Part shown: positions 23,049 through 32,342 of the stretch, in pieces
Layout: every line of letters starts with the position of its first letter
Position numbering within the stretch: the first letter of the stretch is position 1
Position numbers and translations under genes: made by a program
The notes under the pieces: generated by a model
Database searches by the model: none
What the model was told of the DNA's origin: nothing
The model's input: the letters and a program-made list of their open reading frames with translations, nothing else
DNA from: Aestuariibaculum sediminum
Lineage (GTDB): Bacteria > Bacteroidota > Bacteroidia > Flavobacteriales > Flavobacteriaceae
Direction of reading: 5' to 3'
Length of the DNA: 38,926 nt
Assembly: GCF_014596945.1 (NCBI RefSeq)
Contig: NZ_JACVXB010000012.1
Coordinates: forward strand, 1 to 38,926

Positions 23049-23993
23049 TTAATTATGTTTACCTTTCTCTCTCAAGTAATTAAGTAATACCTGAGGTCTA
23101 TCGGTTTGTATTATATTTACATTGTTTTCAATATACCAATCGTAAACTGAGTTATCTAGCATGGCCTTTTCGTCGTCATGACCGCCATTTAAACTTGGCC
23201 ATAAAGCATTCATCCAAACAGAAGATCCTTGTGCTCTTATTTTTGAAAACCTTTCTTTTAATTCGAATGTGTCCAAAGGAGTGTTAATTTCAAAAGCAAT
23301 AGGTTTATTAAATTTTAAATACTTGTTAATCGTATCCTGAGCTCCCGAACGTTTAAGGTTAATAATAGGCATAAAATAAATATCGTTTAAGTGTTTTCCT
23401 AAATCACCTTCCACTTCTTCAAAGGTTTTTACTCCTTTAAAAATAACCTGATTTAAGGTTCCTGTTTCTTTTACAACTTCTAAACATTTGTAGAATATGT
23501 CATAACTCTTATCTAAGTTCACCAGAATTTTCCCTTTACATAATAACAAGGCGTCCTTAAGCGTTGGAACCGTTTGAGATGTTTTCCCTCCAATACCATT
23601 GGTAAGCACCAATTGCTGAATGCTATCTAAGGTAAAATCTTTAACCAATCCTTTGGCTTTAGTGGTGCGATTTACTGTTTTATCATGCATTAAAATAAGT
23701 TCGCCATCTTTAGTTTCCATAACATCAATTTCTACAATATCTACTCCCATATCAATACAATATTGTATAGCCTGTAATGAGTTTTCCGGGGAATTACGCC
23801 AATCGCCACGATGTGCCGCTACTAAAATATCATTGCCTTTGGCCTTTTCTAATTTTTCAATAAGTTGATTGATATCTTGACTATTCGAAGCTTTAAAAGC
23901 AACCTGCTGTATCGTGCTTTCTTCTTGCGCTTCTTGTTTACAACCAAAATAGCTAAGAACAATTAGCCCAAATAATAATTTAAAATATCTCAT
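23049..23993 (-). CDS. Glycerophosphodiester phosphodiesterase family lipoprotein
   Basis: This 314-residue protein has a lipobox (LIVLSYFGC, Cys18) and a GDPD barrel: LVAAHRGDWRNSPENSLQAI with catalytic His-Arg, VEIDVMETKDGELILMHD with metal-binding Glu and Asp and the second His, then NLDKS, FEINTPLD and WMNALWPSLNGG, ending with IIQTDRPQVLL. It hydrolyses glycerophosphodiesters (deacylated phospholipids, glycerol-phosphate polymers) to an alcohol and glycerol phosphate. It is lipid-anchored, so it acts in the periplasm or at the surface. Six bases separate it from the SGNH gene upstream; this is a tight operon. Confidence 0.92.
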   Translation of the reverse strand: MRYFKLLFGLIVLSYFGCKQEAQEESTIQQVAFKASNSQDINQLIEKLEKAKGNDILVAAHRGDWRNSPENSLQAIQYCIDMGVDIVEIDVMETKDGELILMHDKTVNRTTKAKGLVKDFTLDSIQQLVLTNGIGGKTSQTVPTLKDALLLCKGKILVNLDKSYDIFYKCLEVVKETGTLNQVIFKGVKTFEEVEGDLGKHLNDIYFMPIINLKRSGAQDTINKYLKFNKPIAFEINTPLDTFELKERFSKIRAQGSSVWMNALWPSLNGGHDDEKAMLDNSVYDWYIENNVNIIQTDRPQVLLNYLREKGKHN

Positions 23994-23999
23994 TTCTAA

Positions 24000-25091
24000 T
24001 TATTGGTTTATAATTGGAAGAATTTGAGGCGTAATGGCTTTTATCATTCTATCAAAACCTAAATCGTTAGGATGCGTTCCATCTACCGTACCTTCGTGAT
24101 CGTCTCCAAGAAAGTCATTCCCAAATATGAAATAAATATTTTTCATACCAGACTGATGCAATTTCATAAATTCATCATAGGCATTTTTATTTTGCATTTT
24201 CACCTTTTCTCCGGTTTTCTCATCAACAAACCCTATTTCTCTTACTACGCTTTGCATCAAGATAATTGGCGCATTTGGGTTTTTGGATCGGATAGTTTTT
24301 ATTAAGTTTCCTGTACGTTGGGTTATTTCTTTTGGGCTACTATTTGGAATGCAATCTAATAAATAGACATCGGCCTCAATATCGGCCACCATATTAGCGA
24401 CTTCTTTTTCCATTCTTGCAACACCTGACATGCCTAAATTTAAAAAATTAAACCCTGTATTTCTGGACATACGAGAAGTATATGCCATTCCTGGACGACT
24501 AGCTCCTGCTCCTTGAACAATACTAGAGCCATATACTAAAATACGTTTATTAAAAGGCTGATCGCCTGCTGTAATTTTCGCCGTGTTTTCCACACCAATT
24601 TCTAAACTAGTGGTTTCGCTATACACAGGTAAATACAATAAGTATTCACGTTGTTCTCCATTTAAATTCGCTACTAATTTACCCTCACTAGAGTTTTCGC
24701 CACTTTTAGGCCGTCCTACCCCCGCAAATTGCCACTTACCATTAATTTTAGTATACAAGTCTAATCCTCTAAAAGCAATAGGAGTCATTCCTGAACTTGG
24801 ATATTTACTTGTTGTACACCATTTTGCGTGAATTGATTTGCTATTGGTTTTAAATGAAATGGCTAAACCAGCCGAACGCGTTAAACGGGTTTTAATGTGT
24901 TCTGGAATATTAGAATACTTCGCTGTATCAATACGATGAAATGGTTTATCTGTATCCATAATTTTTCCAACCATTGTAAAATTAGATGATGGATAATATT
25001 TTATATCTGAAGATTTTTGAGCAAAACCATTTAAACCAAAAAATAAAACCCCAACAAATATGGTTAGAGTTACTTGTAATGTGTATTTCAT
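24000..25091 (-). CDS. SGNH/GDSL-type hydrolase, secreted
   Basis: This 363-residue protein has a signal peptide (MKYTLQVTLTIFVGVLFFGLNGFAQ). An N-terminal jelly-roll-like part (about 30-165) is followed by an SGNH hydrolase domain with block I RILVYGSSIVQGAGASRPG, a block with LNLGMSGVARM, and the catalytic DGTHPNDLG near the end. The catalytic serine lies in GSS and the Asp-His pair in DGTHP. It is an esterase or deacylase of ester groups on the substrate (acetyl, acyl or alanyl esters). I use the ATG at 25091; a TTG two codons upstream is not needed. A 9-bp hairpin (25128-25158) lies just before it. Confidence 0.9.
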   Translation of the reverse strand: MKYTLQVTLTIFVGVLFFGLNGFAQKSSDIKYYPSSNFTMVGKIMDTDKPFHRIDTAKYSNIPEHIKTRLTRSAGLAISFKTNSKSIHAKWCTTSKYPSSGMTPIAFRGLDLYTKINGKWQFAGVGRPKSGENSSEGKLVANLNGEQREYLLYLPVYSETTSLEIGVENTAKITAGDQPFNKRILVYGSSIVQGAGASRPGMAYTSRMSRNTGFNFLNLGMSGVARMEKEVANMVADIEADVYLLDCIPNSSPKEITQRTGNLIKTIRSKNPNAPIILMQSVVREIGFVDEKTGEKVKMQNKNAYDEFMKLHQSGMKNIYFIFGNDFLGDDHEGTVDGTHPNDLGFDRMIKAITPQILPIINQ

Positions 25092-25127
25092 AAACAATTA
25101 TATTATTATTTGAAGCATTTTTTTATC

Positions 25128-25158
25128 CAGCCCGCCACGATATATTGTTGACGAGCTG
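25128..25158. other. Intercistronic hairpin before the SGNH gene
   Basis: CAGCCCGCC (25128-25136) and GACGAGCTG (25150-25158) pair over nine positions with two G-U. There is no T-run downstream on the minus strand, so it is more likely an mRNA-stability or translation element than a terminator. It is in the only wide gap (85 nt) in the upstream half of the operon. Confidence 0.4.
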
Positions 25159-25176
25159 AAAATGAAAAAATCTACG

Positions 25177-26151
25177 TTAAGGAATTACAACAGTAATCGT
25201 TTTATATATTTTTTTATAATTTTCAATGTTAGCATTAGCTGCTAAAAAGGTCACTTCATATTCTCCTGAATCACTATATTCATGAACAAAAGACGTTAAT
25301 TTAGCATCACCAACGCCTTTTATAGGCAAAGAACTATCAGCACCTAAATCCATTTTCTTTTCAAATTTCTGGCTTATTACCCAAGCCTCGGTTTCGTCGG
25401 TTAACCAAGCAATTTCTTCTTCATTTATGGTAGTAAAACTCCCATGGTTACCTCTTAATGTAATAGTCGAACTAGAAATTACATTTCTACCAGATCTGTA
25501 GTTACCAATTTCAACCAAGCCCCAATCTAGATCAACCTCTGCCAGACCAAACAAATCTGTTTCGCTATACATACGCCACCCTTGTAATCTAATAGCGGCA
25601 TATATTCCATTTTCAAACTGATTTGGTGTTATGTATCTAAAAGCAAGATAAAATGAACCATAAGTATCCATTAAATCCTGTAGATCTACTTGTCCTGAAG
25701 AATCATAATTTGTATTATCAACAGTAAGCATACTAAAATCGAATCTATCGGTAATATCTATCCAAGTGGCTGCGTGAATATTCTCTTCATTGTAATTACC
25801 ATTAAAATCTGGTGAAGCTACTACCGAAAATTGCGACAAGGGGTCTTGCTCTCCATAACCACATCTGGAAGCAAAAGAAAAATCTACCGATTCTATACTT
25901 GCAACCTTCCCTTCTCTATATTTGAATTCAGCCCCCTCTTCACCTGAATAAAAAGAGATGATATCGGCTTCTTCATCAAAATTAAAAGTTACTTTTTTCA
26001 CGATACCATCACCGGTATCAACATCTTCAACTTTATAATTTTTTATCTTGAATTTTGGCTCATCAATTACATACTCATCTTCACAAGACAAGTTTATTGA
26101 AGCCACTAAACAAATGAACAGTATATTTAATAATTGTTTCATATTTATCAT
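25177..26151 (-). CDS. DUF5017 surface lipoprotein B
   Basis: This 324-residue protein has a lipobox (LVASINLSC, Cys near 23) followed by an acidic stretch and two beta-domains. The first has the DUF5017 signature VTFNFDEEADIISFYSGEEGAEFKYREG. The second includes WIDITDRFDFS, YLAFRYITPNQFENGIYAAIRLQGW. Such proteins lie next to SusD genes in Bacteroidota loci and probably act as additional surface glycan-binding proteins. It is a close paralogue of the next gene in the operon: same length and domain order, and both end in a strand built as KTITVVIP or AKIKVVIPEE. Another ATG three codons in is equally possible. Confidence 0.85.
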   Translation of the reverse strand: MINMKQLLNILFICLVASINLSCEDEYVIDEPKFKIKNYKVEDVDTGDGIVKKVTFNFDEEADIISFYSGEEGAEFKYREGKVASIESVDFSFASRCGYGEQDPLSQFSVVASPDFNGNYNEENIHAATWIDITDRFDFSMLTVDNTNYDSSGQVDLQDLMDTYGSFYLAFRYITPNQFENGIYAAIRLQGWRMYSETDLFGLAEVDLDWGLVEIGNYRSGRNVISSSTITLRGNHGSFTTINEEEIAWLTDETEAWVISQKFEKKMDLGADSSLPIKGVGDAKLTSFVHEYSDSGEYEVTFLAANANIENYKKIYKTITVVIP

Positions 26152-26172
26152 TTTTTCTTTATTAAGCAGATG

Positions 26173-27147
26173 TTATTCTTCAGGAATAACTACTTTAATT
26201 TTCGCTAACACAGGTTTTTCGGTATTGGTTTTATGAGCTACAAACACAGCCTCATATTCCCCTGGTTCATAGTAACGTTCAATAAATGATGTTACAGGGA
26301 TATCCCCAATAGCTTTAACAGCTACAAATTGATCTTTACCCAAATCTTCAGCACCAACTGGAAACGCCGCAGATATAAACCAAGCTTCGGTCTCCGCTGT
26401 TTTATAATCTGACCCTGCCGTTCCATGATTACCTCGGCACCAAAGGGTTACAGGATCGTTGGTATTAATGTAACTTCTTGTTCCGTTTTCTAATCCTGTT
26501 TTTACCACTTCCCAGCTTGGTTCATAATCTGTTTGACCTAATTCACTTTCGCTATTTACAGACCAGTCTCTTATTTTAATGGTTGTATAAATACCGTTTT
26601 CATCTTGATTTAAGGTCTTGTATTTAAAAGCCAAATACACCGACTGATACGATTTTATAAATTCGCTTAAATTAGCAACGCCTGAAGCGTGAAATTCTTC
26701 ATCACCATTAATAAATGGCGAAATATAAAACTGCTCGGTAATATCTGTCCACGTTGAAATTTTCACACTGTTATAATCATAACTTCCATTAAAATCAGTA
26801 GACATTAATACCGACAATTGGTTTCTTGGGTCTTGACCTCCTCCGAAACCACAATTGGTTGCAAAAGAAAAATTCAGGGCATCAAGTTCAACAATTCTGC
26901 CGTCTTTATAATTATAATCGTATCCAAACTCGCCTGAGTATAGCGCTATATAATCGGCATCTTCTTGAATATTGAATTTAACTTTCCAAAAAGGATCTCC
27001 ATTTGAATCTGTAAATTTTTCAAGAGTATAATCGGTAATTTCGATTTCGGGAAAAACACCTACTGTTTCACTATCAGATTCGCACCCAAAAAACAAAGCT
27101 GAAAATAATACCAGCGTTAATAATTTTGACATTGTTTTCTTCATCAT
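26173..27147 (-). CDS. DUF5017 surface lipoprotein A
   Basis: This 324-residue protein has a lipobox (LFSALFFGC, Cys near 22). The domain layout matches its neighbour, with VKFNIQEDADYIALYSGEFGYDYNYKDGR, WTDITEQFYISPF and YLAFKYKTLNQDENGIYTTIKIRDW. The pair clearly arose by tandem duplication, and they have diverged mostly in loops, as expected for proteins binding two parts of one ligand or two related ligands. It begins 13 nt after the SusD stop, so it belongs with SusC/SusD. No enzyme motif is present. Confidence 0.85.
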   Translation of the reverse strand: MMKKTMSKLLTLVLFSALFFGCESDSETVGVFPEIEITDYTLEKFTDSNGDPFWKVKFNIQEDADYIALYSGEFGYDYNYKDGRIVELDALNFSFATNCGFGGGQDPRNQLSVLMSTDFNGSYDYNSVKISTWTDITEQFYISPFINGDEEFHASGVANLSEFIKSYQSVYLAFKYKTLNQDENGIYTTIKIRDWSVNSESELGQTDYEPSWEVVKTGLENGTRSYINTNDPVTLWCRGNHGTAGSDYKTAETEAWFISAAFPVGAEDLGKDQFVAVKAIGDIPVTSFIERYYEPGEYEAVFVAHKTNTEKPVLAKIKVVIPEE

Positions 27148-27160
27148 TTTAATATTTTAT

Positions 27161-28759
27161 TTACCAGCCTTCGTTTTGAACTAATAAACTATTTAACATT
27201 AATTCTTTTGTTGGGATAGGCCAAAGCATGTGTTTTGGTGCTACATTTTTTAAATTCACAATTAACGTCTTTGTTGCCGCTGACACTGTTGTGCTGTATT
27301 CATACGTTGAAACCATCGCTTCAATACTTTCTACATAATCATTCCATCGGATAAGGTCGCCGCGTCTTAAACACTCAAAACATAATTCTCTGGCTCTCTC
27401 TTCTTTTAGAAATAAGAAAAATTCGGTTTGATCTACTGGTAAATTAGCACCTTCAAGTAGTGGAGCTTGTGCTCTTGCTCGCACTCTATTCACTGCATTA
27501 ATCGCTTCCTCTGTTGGCCCATTTAAATAATTTTCAGCTTCTGCAAACATTAAAAGCACATCGGAATATCTCAACATAGGAAAGTTAATTGGCGTGAATG
27601 AAGTTTTAGGTAATACCAACTCATATTCTCTTCTATATTTTCCGGCGTAACGTCCCCAAATTTGAGTTTCGTTATCGGTTCTATATTCCTTCGAGCCATC
27701 ATCATTATAATCAAATGGTGCTATTGCCCAATCTCTCCTCAAATCTCCATCTTCATACATAAAAAACAAAGTTGCTGTCGCTCTGATATTTCCGTTCGCA
27801 TTTCCAATTCCTGAAGCTGCCGAACTGCGAATACCATTATAATTCCCTACCGTGCCAGCCTGACGCGGATGATCTGTTCTGTTGCCAAAAAACTCCACTT
27901 CCCAAATGCTTTCACTAACATCGTAAGTATCTTGAGCATAATTAATAAATACCTGTTCGTAAGACGGGTTTAAAGCATGCTGTGTACCTACTAAAGAAGG
28001 ATTCATAACTGTAGCCGCCCATTTTTTAGCTTCAATATAACGGCTAACTTCATTATTTGGATAGCCTGCCCAATGTAGGTTTACGCGAGCCAAAATACCA
28101 GCAACTGCTGATTTGTTTATACGACCACCATACCCTAATTTTGAGGCTGTTTGAACCAAATCGAATGCTTTCTCCATATCTTCAATTATTTGTTGATAAA
28201 TAATAGACGATTTTGATTGCGGCACCAATTCTCTGGCTTCTTCGGCTGTTCTTGTTGCCTTTAATACAAGTGGCACATCACCAAAATGTGAAGTCAGCAT
28301 GAAATAAAAATAACTTCTTAAAAACAAGGCTTCACCTCTAAAAATATCTCTATTTACTTCGTTGTCCATCTCGGCATTATCTATACTCTCTAAAAGGTAA
28401 TTTGCATGATTTATGCCTTGATACAATCTATCCCACACATTAGAAAGCGATGGTGCTGATGGATTATAAAGAAATTGTGAAATAATATTACGTTGTGGCG
28501 TATGTCTGTAATACCCTAACTCGCCTTCAGTTCCCATTTGATGAATATAATCACCTCCGTATAACGGACTACTGTCTCGGGTATCAGAAAGTGTATTGTG
28601 CACCCCTATTAAGGCCGTAAACAGTTGTTCTTCCGTTTTATAATAATCTTCAGGTTCTAAAAAACTTTCTGGTTCGGTTTCTAAAAAATCTGAACAGGAT
28701 TGAAGTGTAAAGATTAAACCTGAATAAACTAAAAGTATTATTAAAATATGCTTTTTCAT
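27161..28759 (-). CDS. susD: SusD/RagB-family nutrient-binding outer membrane lipoprotein
   Basis: This 532-residue protein has a lipobox (LIFTLQSC, Cys near 22) followed by the usual SusD start SDFLETEPESFLEPEDYYKTEEQL. TPR-like helices (about 75-240) and the C-terminal SusD motifs follow: NFPMLRYSDVLLMFAEAEN, AINAVNRVRARA, ERARELCFECLRRGDLIRW, and the ending NSLLVQNEGW. It closes over the SusC barrel and captures the substrate at the surface. It lies 18 nt after susC, the regular arrangement. The ligand cannot be deduced from sequence; the enzymes downstream suggest a phosphodiester-linked molecule. Confidence 0.95.
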   Translation of the reverse strand: MKKHILIILLVYSGLIFTLQSCSDFLETEPESFLEPEDYYKTEEQLFTALIGVHNTLSDTRDSSPLYGGDYIHQMGTEGELGYYRHTPQRNIISQFLYNPSAPSLSNVWDRLYQGINHANYLLESIDNAEMDNEVNRDIFRGEALFLRSYFYFMLTSHFGDVPLVLKATRTAEEARELVPQSKSSIIYQQIIEDMEKAFDLVQTASKLGYGGRINKSAVAGILARVNLHWAGYPNNEVSRYIEAKKWAATVMNPSLVGTQHALNPSYEQVFINYAQDTYDVSESIWEVEFFGNRTDHPRQAGTVGNYNGIRSSAASGIGNANGNIRATATLFFMYEDGDLRRDWAIAPFDYNDDGSKEYRTDNETQIWGRYAGKYRREYELVLPKTSFTPINFPMLRYSDVLLMFAEAENYLNGPTEEAINAVNRVRARAQAPLLEGANLPVDQTEFFLFLKEERARELCFECLRRGDLIRWNDYVESIEAMVSTYEYSTTVSAATKTLIVNLKNVAPKHMLWPIPTKELMLNSLLVQNEGW

Positions 28760-28777
28760 TTCTATTTTTTTTAATAA

Positions 28778-31700
28778 TTAAAATGCCAAATCAAGTCCGA
28801 ATACAATTCTTCTGGCATGCGGGTAAGCCGAAAAATCGAACCCTGGTGTTAAAACTGAGTTGTGAACTGAAACCTCTGGATCCATTCCCGAATATTTCGT
28901 CCATGTGATTAAATTCTGGGCAGACAAACTCACATTTAAGCTGTTTACGCCTAGTTTAGACGTGAAACTTTCGGGTAAATTATAACCTAACGATAAGGTT
29001 TTAAGACGTATATACGAGCCATCTTCAATGGTGCGAGACGAAACAACTTCTGGTCCTTCACCATTCACACGATACATTTCATTGGTTTGATTTTCCGGGG
29101 TCCAACGGTTAGCATAAGAAGCAAACTGATTTAATCGACGCACTCTTGTTGGGTTTCCTTCAAAAATAATGCGGTTCGCATTCATTAAATCGCCTCCATA
29201 CGACCACTGAAACAGGACATTAAGAGACAACCCTTTATAATTAAACACATTTGAAAAACCTCCGATGTGTTTCGGAATTGGGTTACCAATTACGGCTTTA
29301 TCGAAAGCATCAATAACACCATCCTCATTTAAATCTTTATATTTAATATCTCCTGGTTGAATAACACTACGATCATCGCCATTGGTTGCTACATTACTTT
29401 TTAAAACATATGTATCACCAACTTGATCAAAATCTTCATATTGATAATTTCCATCCCAGATTAACCCGTAAAACATAGCCGCAGGTCCACCTACTTCTGC
29501 AATGTACATCGGCTCTTCAGCCATACGGTTTGAAAACGAATTGATGTATGAGAAACGACTCAACTCACCATCTGAAAGCGATAAAATCTTGTTTTTATTA
29601 AAAGAGATATTGAAATTAGTAAGCCATGAAAAACTTGGTGTTTGCACATTCACCGTATTTAAAGTTATCTCTAAACCTCTGTTTTCTATACTTCCTATGT
29701 TTGTATAAACACTAGTAAAACCACTTGATCCGGGAATTTGGGTTCTTAAAAGCATATCGTCGGTGGTTTTTAAATACACATCAGTTTCTAAACTGATCCT
29801 GTCCTTAAATAACCCAAGATCTAATCCTAAATCCAACTGCTTTACAGTTTCCCATTTTAACTTATCGTTCCCCAAAGACAACTCCACCCCTGTATATGTT
29901 TGGTTGTTGAAGGAATACGAATTAAGATCACTAAAATTCAAAGACGATCGGTAAGCAAAATCGCTTACACGGTTATTTCCTGTAGCTCCGTAACTGGCTC
30001 TAAGTTTTGCATTAGAAATAAAATTAACAGCCTCCATAAACTTTTCCTTATTCAAACGCCAGGCAAAAGCTCCAGAAGGAAAGTATCCCCATTTATTTAC
30101 TGTGGGAAATTTTGAAGAGCCATCGGCTCTCATCGTTAAGGTAAAATAATATTTAGAAGCTAATCTATAGTTTAACCTCCCCATAAATGAGGCTAACGTA
30201 TTGCCACTAGCATCAGAGGTTGATGTTTGTAAATCACCTTCAGAGAGACCGTTAACACCTAATTCTTCATTAGGTAAATTTATGGCGGTAAAACCATAAG
30301 TATTCGACTTACTTCCACTCGCAGCAAACCCTCCAACAGCATTAAAATAATGGTTTTCACCTACATATTTTTTCCAGGTGATGGTGTTTTCGTTTACCCA
30401 GTTTATCTGTTCTGAATGAGAAACCGAACCGTTTATTCCATTGGTATTATTTAAACGAATTGGTGTACCTCTATGTGTTTTACTATTGTAAAACTGATCA
30501 TTTCTACCTGATCTATTAAAGTAACTACCCGTAATTTTTAATTCCAGATTTTTATTAATATCATACCTATAATAACCATTCGCAGTAAGTGTATTGATTG
30601 TATTTTCTCTTAATACATTTTCAGCGTTAATTACCGGGTTTATGGTAAAAATCCCTGAGTCTTCATAAGCGTCTTCATCTACTAACTCGTTTTCTAAATC
30701 GAAATCATAACTCCCGTTATCAATCCCTGTAACAGGCCTGTATCCCCAAACAGAGTATAACAAATACCCATTAATAGCCGTGTTGGTTGACGAAGCGGTT
30801 CGGCCAACAATTTGTCCGTAAGCCTTTTGATTTGTAAAGTTAATGTTGGCACCTAACTCCCCTTTTTTTCCAAGTTTTTGATCCAATTTCAACCTTGCCT
30901 GAGCACGTTCAAATCCTGTATTTACAACAATCGCCTCATTATTTGTATACGATCCGGAGATAGAATATTTGGTATCCTCAGATCCACCTCTTACCGCAAC
31001 GGAATGTATGGTTGTTGAACCTGTGTTAAATAAATTATCCTGCCAGTCAATACCTGGTACACGCTTGTAGTAATCTAAATCACGGTTATCTGATAAGTAA
31101 GTGCTTCGCAATGTTGGATCCCTTTCAATCTCGTAGGCAATAAATTCATACGGACTCATCATATCCATTGTTTTATAGACATTATCAAACCCCACAGAGG
31201 CTCTATAACTTACTACCGGCTTTCCTACCAGTCCTTGTTTTGTTTCAATAACAATAACCCCGTTAGCTCCTCTTGCTCCATAAATAGCTGTTTGCGAAGC
31301 ATCCTTTAAAACTGTAATAGATTCAATTTCATCTGGATTTAAAGCTGAACTTATAGGGTCTTCCATAGGCACACCATCTATAACATAAAGCGGTTGTGTA
31401 CTTTGAGTTAGTGAGCCAGCCCCACGAATAACAATATTCATTTCTGAACCTGGTTGACCATCCTCCATTGAAGATACCTGAACCCCAGCTACACGACCTG
31501 CCAATGCCTGATCGAAAGAAATTACGGGTGCCTTTGCAAGATCTTCCATATCTACGGTACCAACAGAACCTGTTACATCGCGTTTATTAACCGTACCATA
31601 CCCAACTACAAGCACCTCATCTAATTCGGTATTCTCCGAATCTAAAGTAATATTTAAAGTGTTTTCAGATCCTACTTCTATGGTTTTAGGAGCATAACCT

Positions 31701-32218
31701 AGATAAGACAAGGCTAACTTAGTACCTTCCGGGACCTCAATAGAATAAACCCCATCAAAATCGGTTAAAGCTCCGACATTAGAATCTTTTATATAAACCG
31801 ATACGCCAACTAAAACCTCTCCTGTTTCAGCATCGGTTACTATTCCTGATACTTTTTTCTTTTGAGCAGATTTTAACGATACATTCGTACCATCAATTTT
31901 ATACTTTAATTCTGTTTTAAGTGAAATTTGATCGAGAATAAATTCTATTGATTTGTTATTGAACTGAAATGAATATAATTTTACATCATTTGCAATATCA
32001 TCAGTATACCTAAAATTGTAGGTAGAAATATTTTCTAATTTAGAGAAAATAGCTTTTAAGGAAGTCTGGTTAAAATCGACTGTATATTTTCCTTTTGGTT
32101 TTGTCTGTCCTTGTACATTAATCTCACTTAAAACATTAAGGAGCAAACACAGCATTATTAATCTTGTAACAAAAGTCTTTTTATCTTTTGTTACATTACT
32201 TAATTGATATAATTTCAT
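28778..32218 (-). CDS. susC: SusC/RagA TonB-dependent transporter with STN signalling domain
   Basis: This 1146-residue protein has an unusual-length N-terminus with signal peptide (MCLLLNVLSEINVQG), an STN domain (about 45-115, TVDFNQTSLKAIFSKLENIS) and a carboxypeptidase-regulatory-like domain (121-198, VSGIVTDAETGEVLVGVSVYI). The plug has the TonB-box region VLVVGYGTVNKRDVTGSVGT, and a beta barrel ends in RRIVFGLDLAF. The STN domain is the mark of transducers that signal substrate capture to an anti-sigma factor. The fecR and sigma genes lie directly upstream, giving a complete trans-envelope signalling unit. A hairpin at 32260-32292 lies between fecR and susC. Confidence 0.96.
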   Translation of the reverse strand: MKLYQLSNVTKDKKTFVTRLIMLCLLLNVLSEINVQGQTKPKGKYTVDFNQTSLKAIFSKLENISTYNFRYTDDIANDVKLYSFQFNNKSIEFILDQISLKTELKYKIDGTNVSLKSAQKKKVSGIVTDAETGEVLVGVSVYIKDSNVGALTDFDGVYSIEVPEGTKLALSYLGYAPKTIEVGSENTLNITLDSENTELDEVLVVGYGTVNKRDVTGSVGTVDMEDLAKAPVISFDQALAGRVAGVQVSSMEDGQPGSEMNIVIRGAGSLTQSTQPLYVIDGVPMEDPISSALNPDEIESITVLKDASQTAIYGARGANGVIVIETKQGLVGKPVVSYRASVGFDNVYKTMDMMSPYEFIAYEIERDPTLRSTYLSDNRDLDYYKRVPGIDWQDNLFNTGSTTIHSVAVRGGSEDTKYSISGSYTNNEAIVVNTGFERAQARLKLDQKLGKKGELGANINFTNQKAYGQIVGRTASSTNTAINGYLLYSVWGYRPVTGIDNGSYDFDLENELVDEDAYEDSGIFTINPVINAENVLRENTINTLTANGYYRYDINKNLELKITGSYFNRSGRNDQFYNSKTHRGTPIRLNNTNGINGSVSHSEQINWVNENTITWKKYVGENHYFNAVGGFAASGSKSNTYGFTAINLPNEELGVNGLSEGDLQTSTSDASGNTLASFMGRLNYRLASKYYFTLTMRADGSSKFPTVNKWGYFPSGAFAWRLNKEKFMEAVNFISNAKLRASYGATGNNRVSDFAYRSSLNFSDLNSYSFNNQTYTGVELSLGNDKLKWETVKQLDLGLDLGLFKDRISLETDVYLKTTDDMLLRTQIPGSSGFTSVYTNIGSIENRGLEITLNTVNVQTPSFSWLTNFNISFNKNKILSLSDGELSRFSYINSFSNRMAEEPMYIAEVGGPAAMFYGLIWDGNYQYEDFDQVGDTYVLKSNVATNGDDRSVIQPGDIKYKDLNEDGVIDAFDKAVIGNPIPKHIGGFSNVFNYKGLSLNVLFQWSYGGDLMNANRIIFEGNPTRVRRLNQFASYANRWTPENQTNEMYRVNGEGPEVVSSRTIEDGSYIRLKTLSLGYNLPESFTSKLGVNSLNVSLSAQNLITWTKYSGMDPEVSVHNSVLTPGFDFSAYPHARRIVFGLDLAF

Positions 32219-32259
32219 ACTTTTACGTAAATTCTTTTAAGAAGTTTTTTAATTTCTTT

Positions 32260-32292
32260 AAAACCGGGATTGCGCCAACAACTTCCGGTTTT
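32260..32292. terminator. Hairpin between fecR and susC
   Basis: AAAACCGG (32260-32267) pairs with CCGGTTTT (32285-32292), with A/T runs on both sides. It could end the fecR transcript, so susC would need its own promoter downstream of 32260 or read-through. Confidence 0.6.
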
Positions 32293-32342
32293 TTTTATGT
32301 TGTTATAAGCTTTTAAACTACGGTCATGATTGGTGGTATTAT

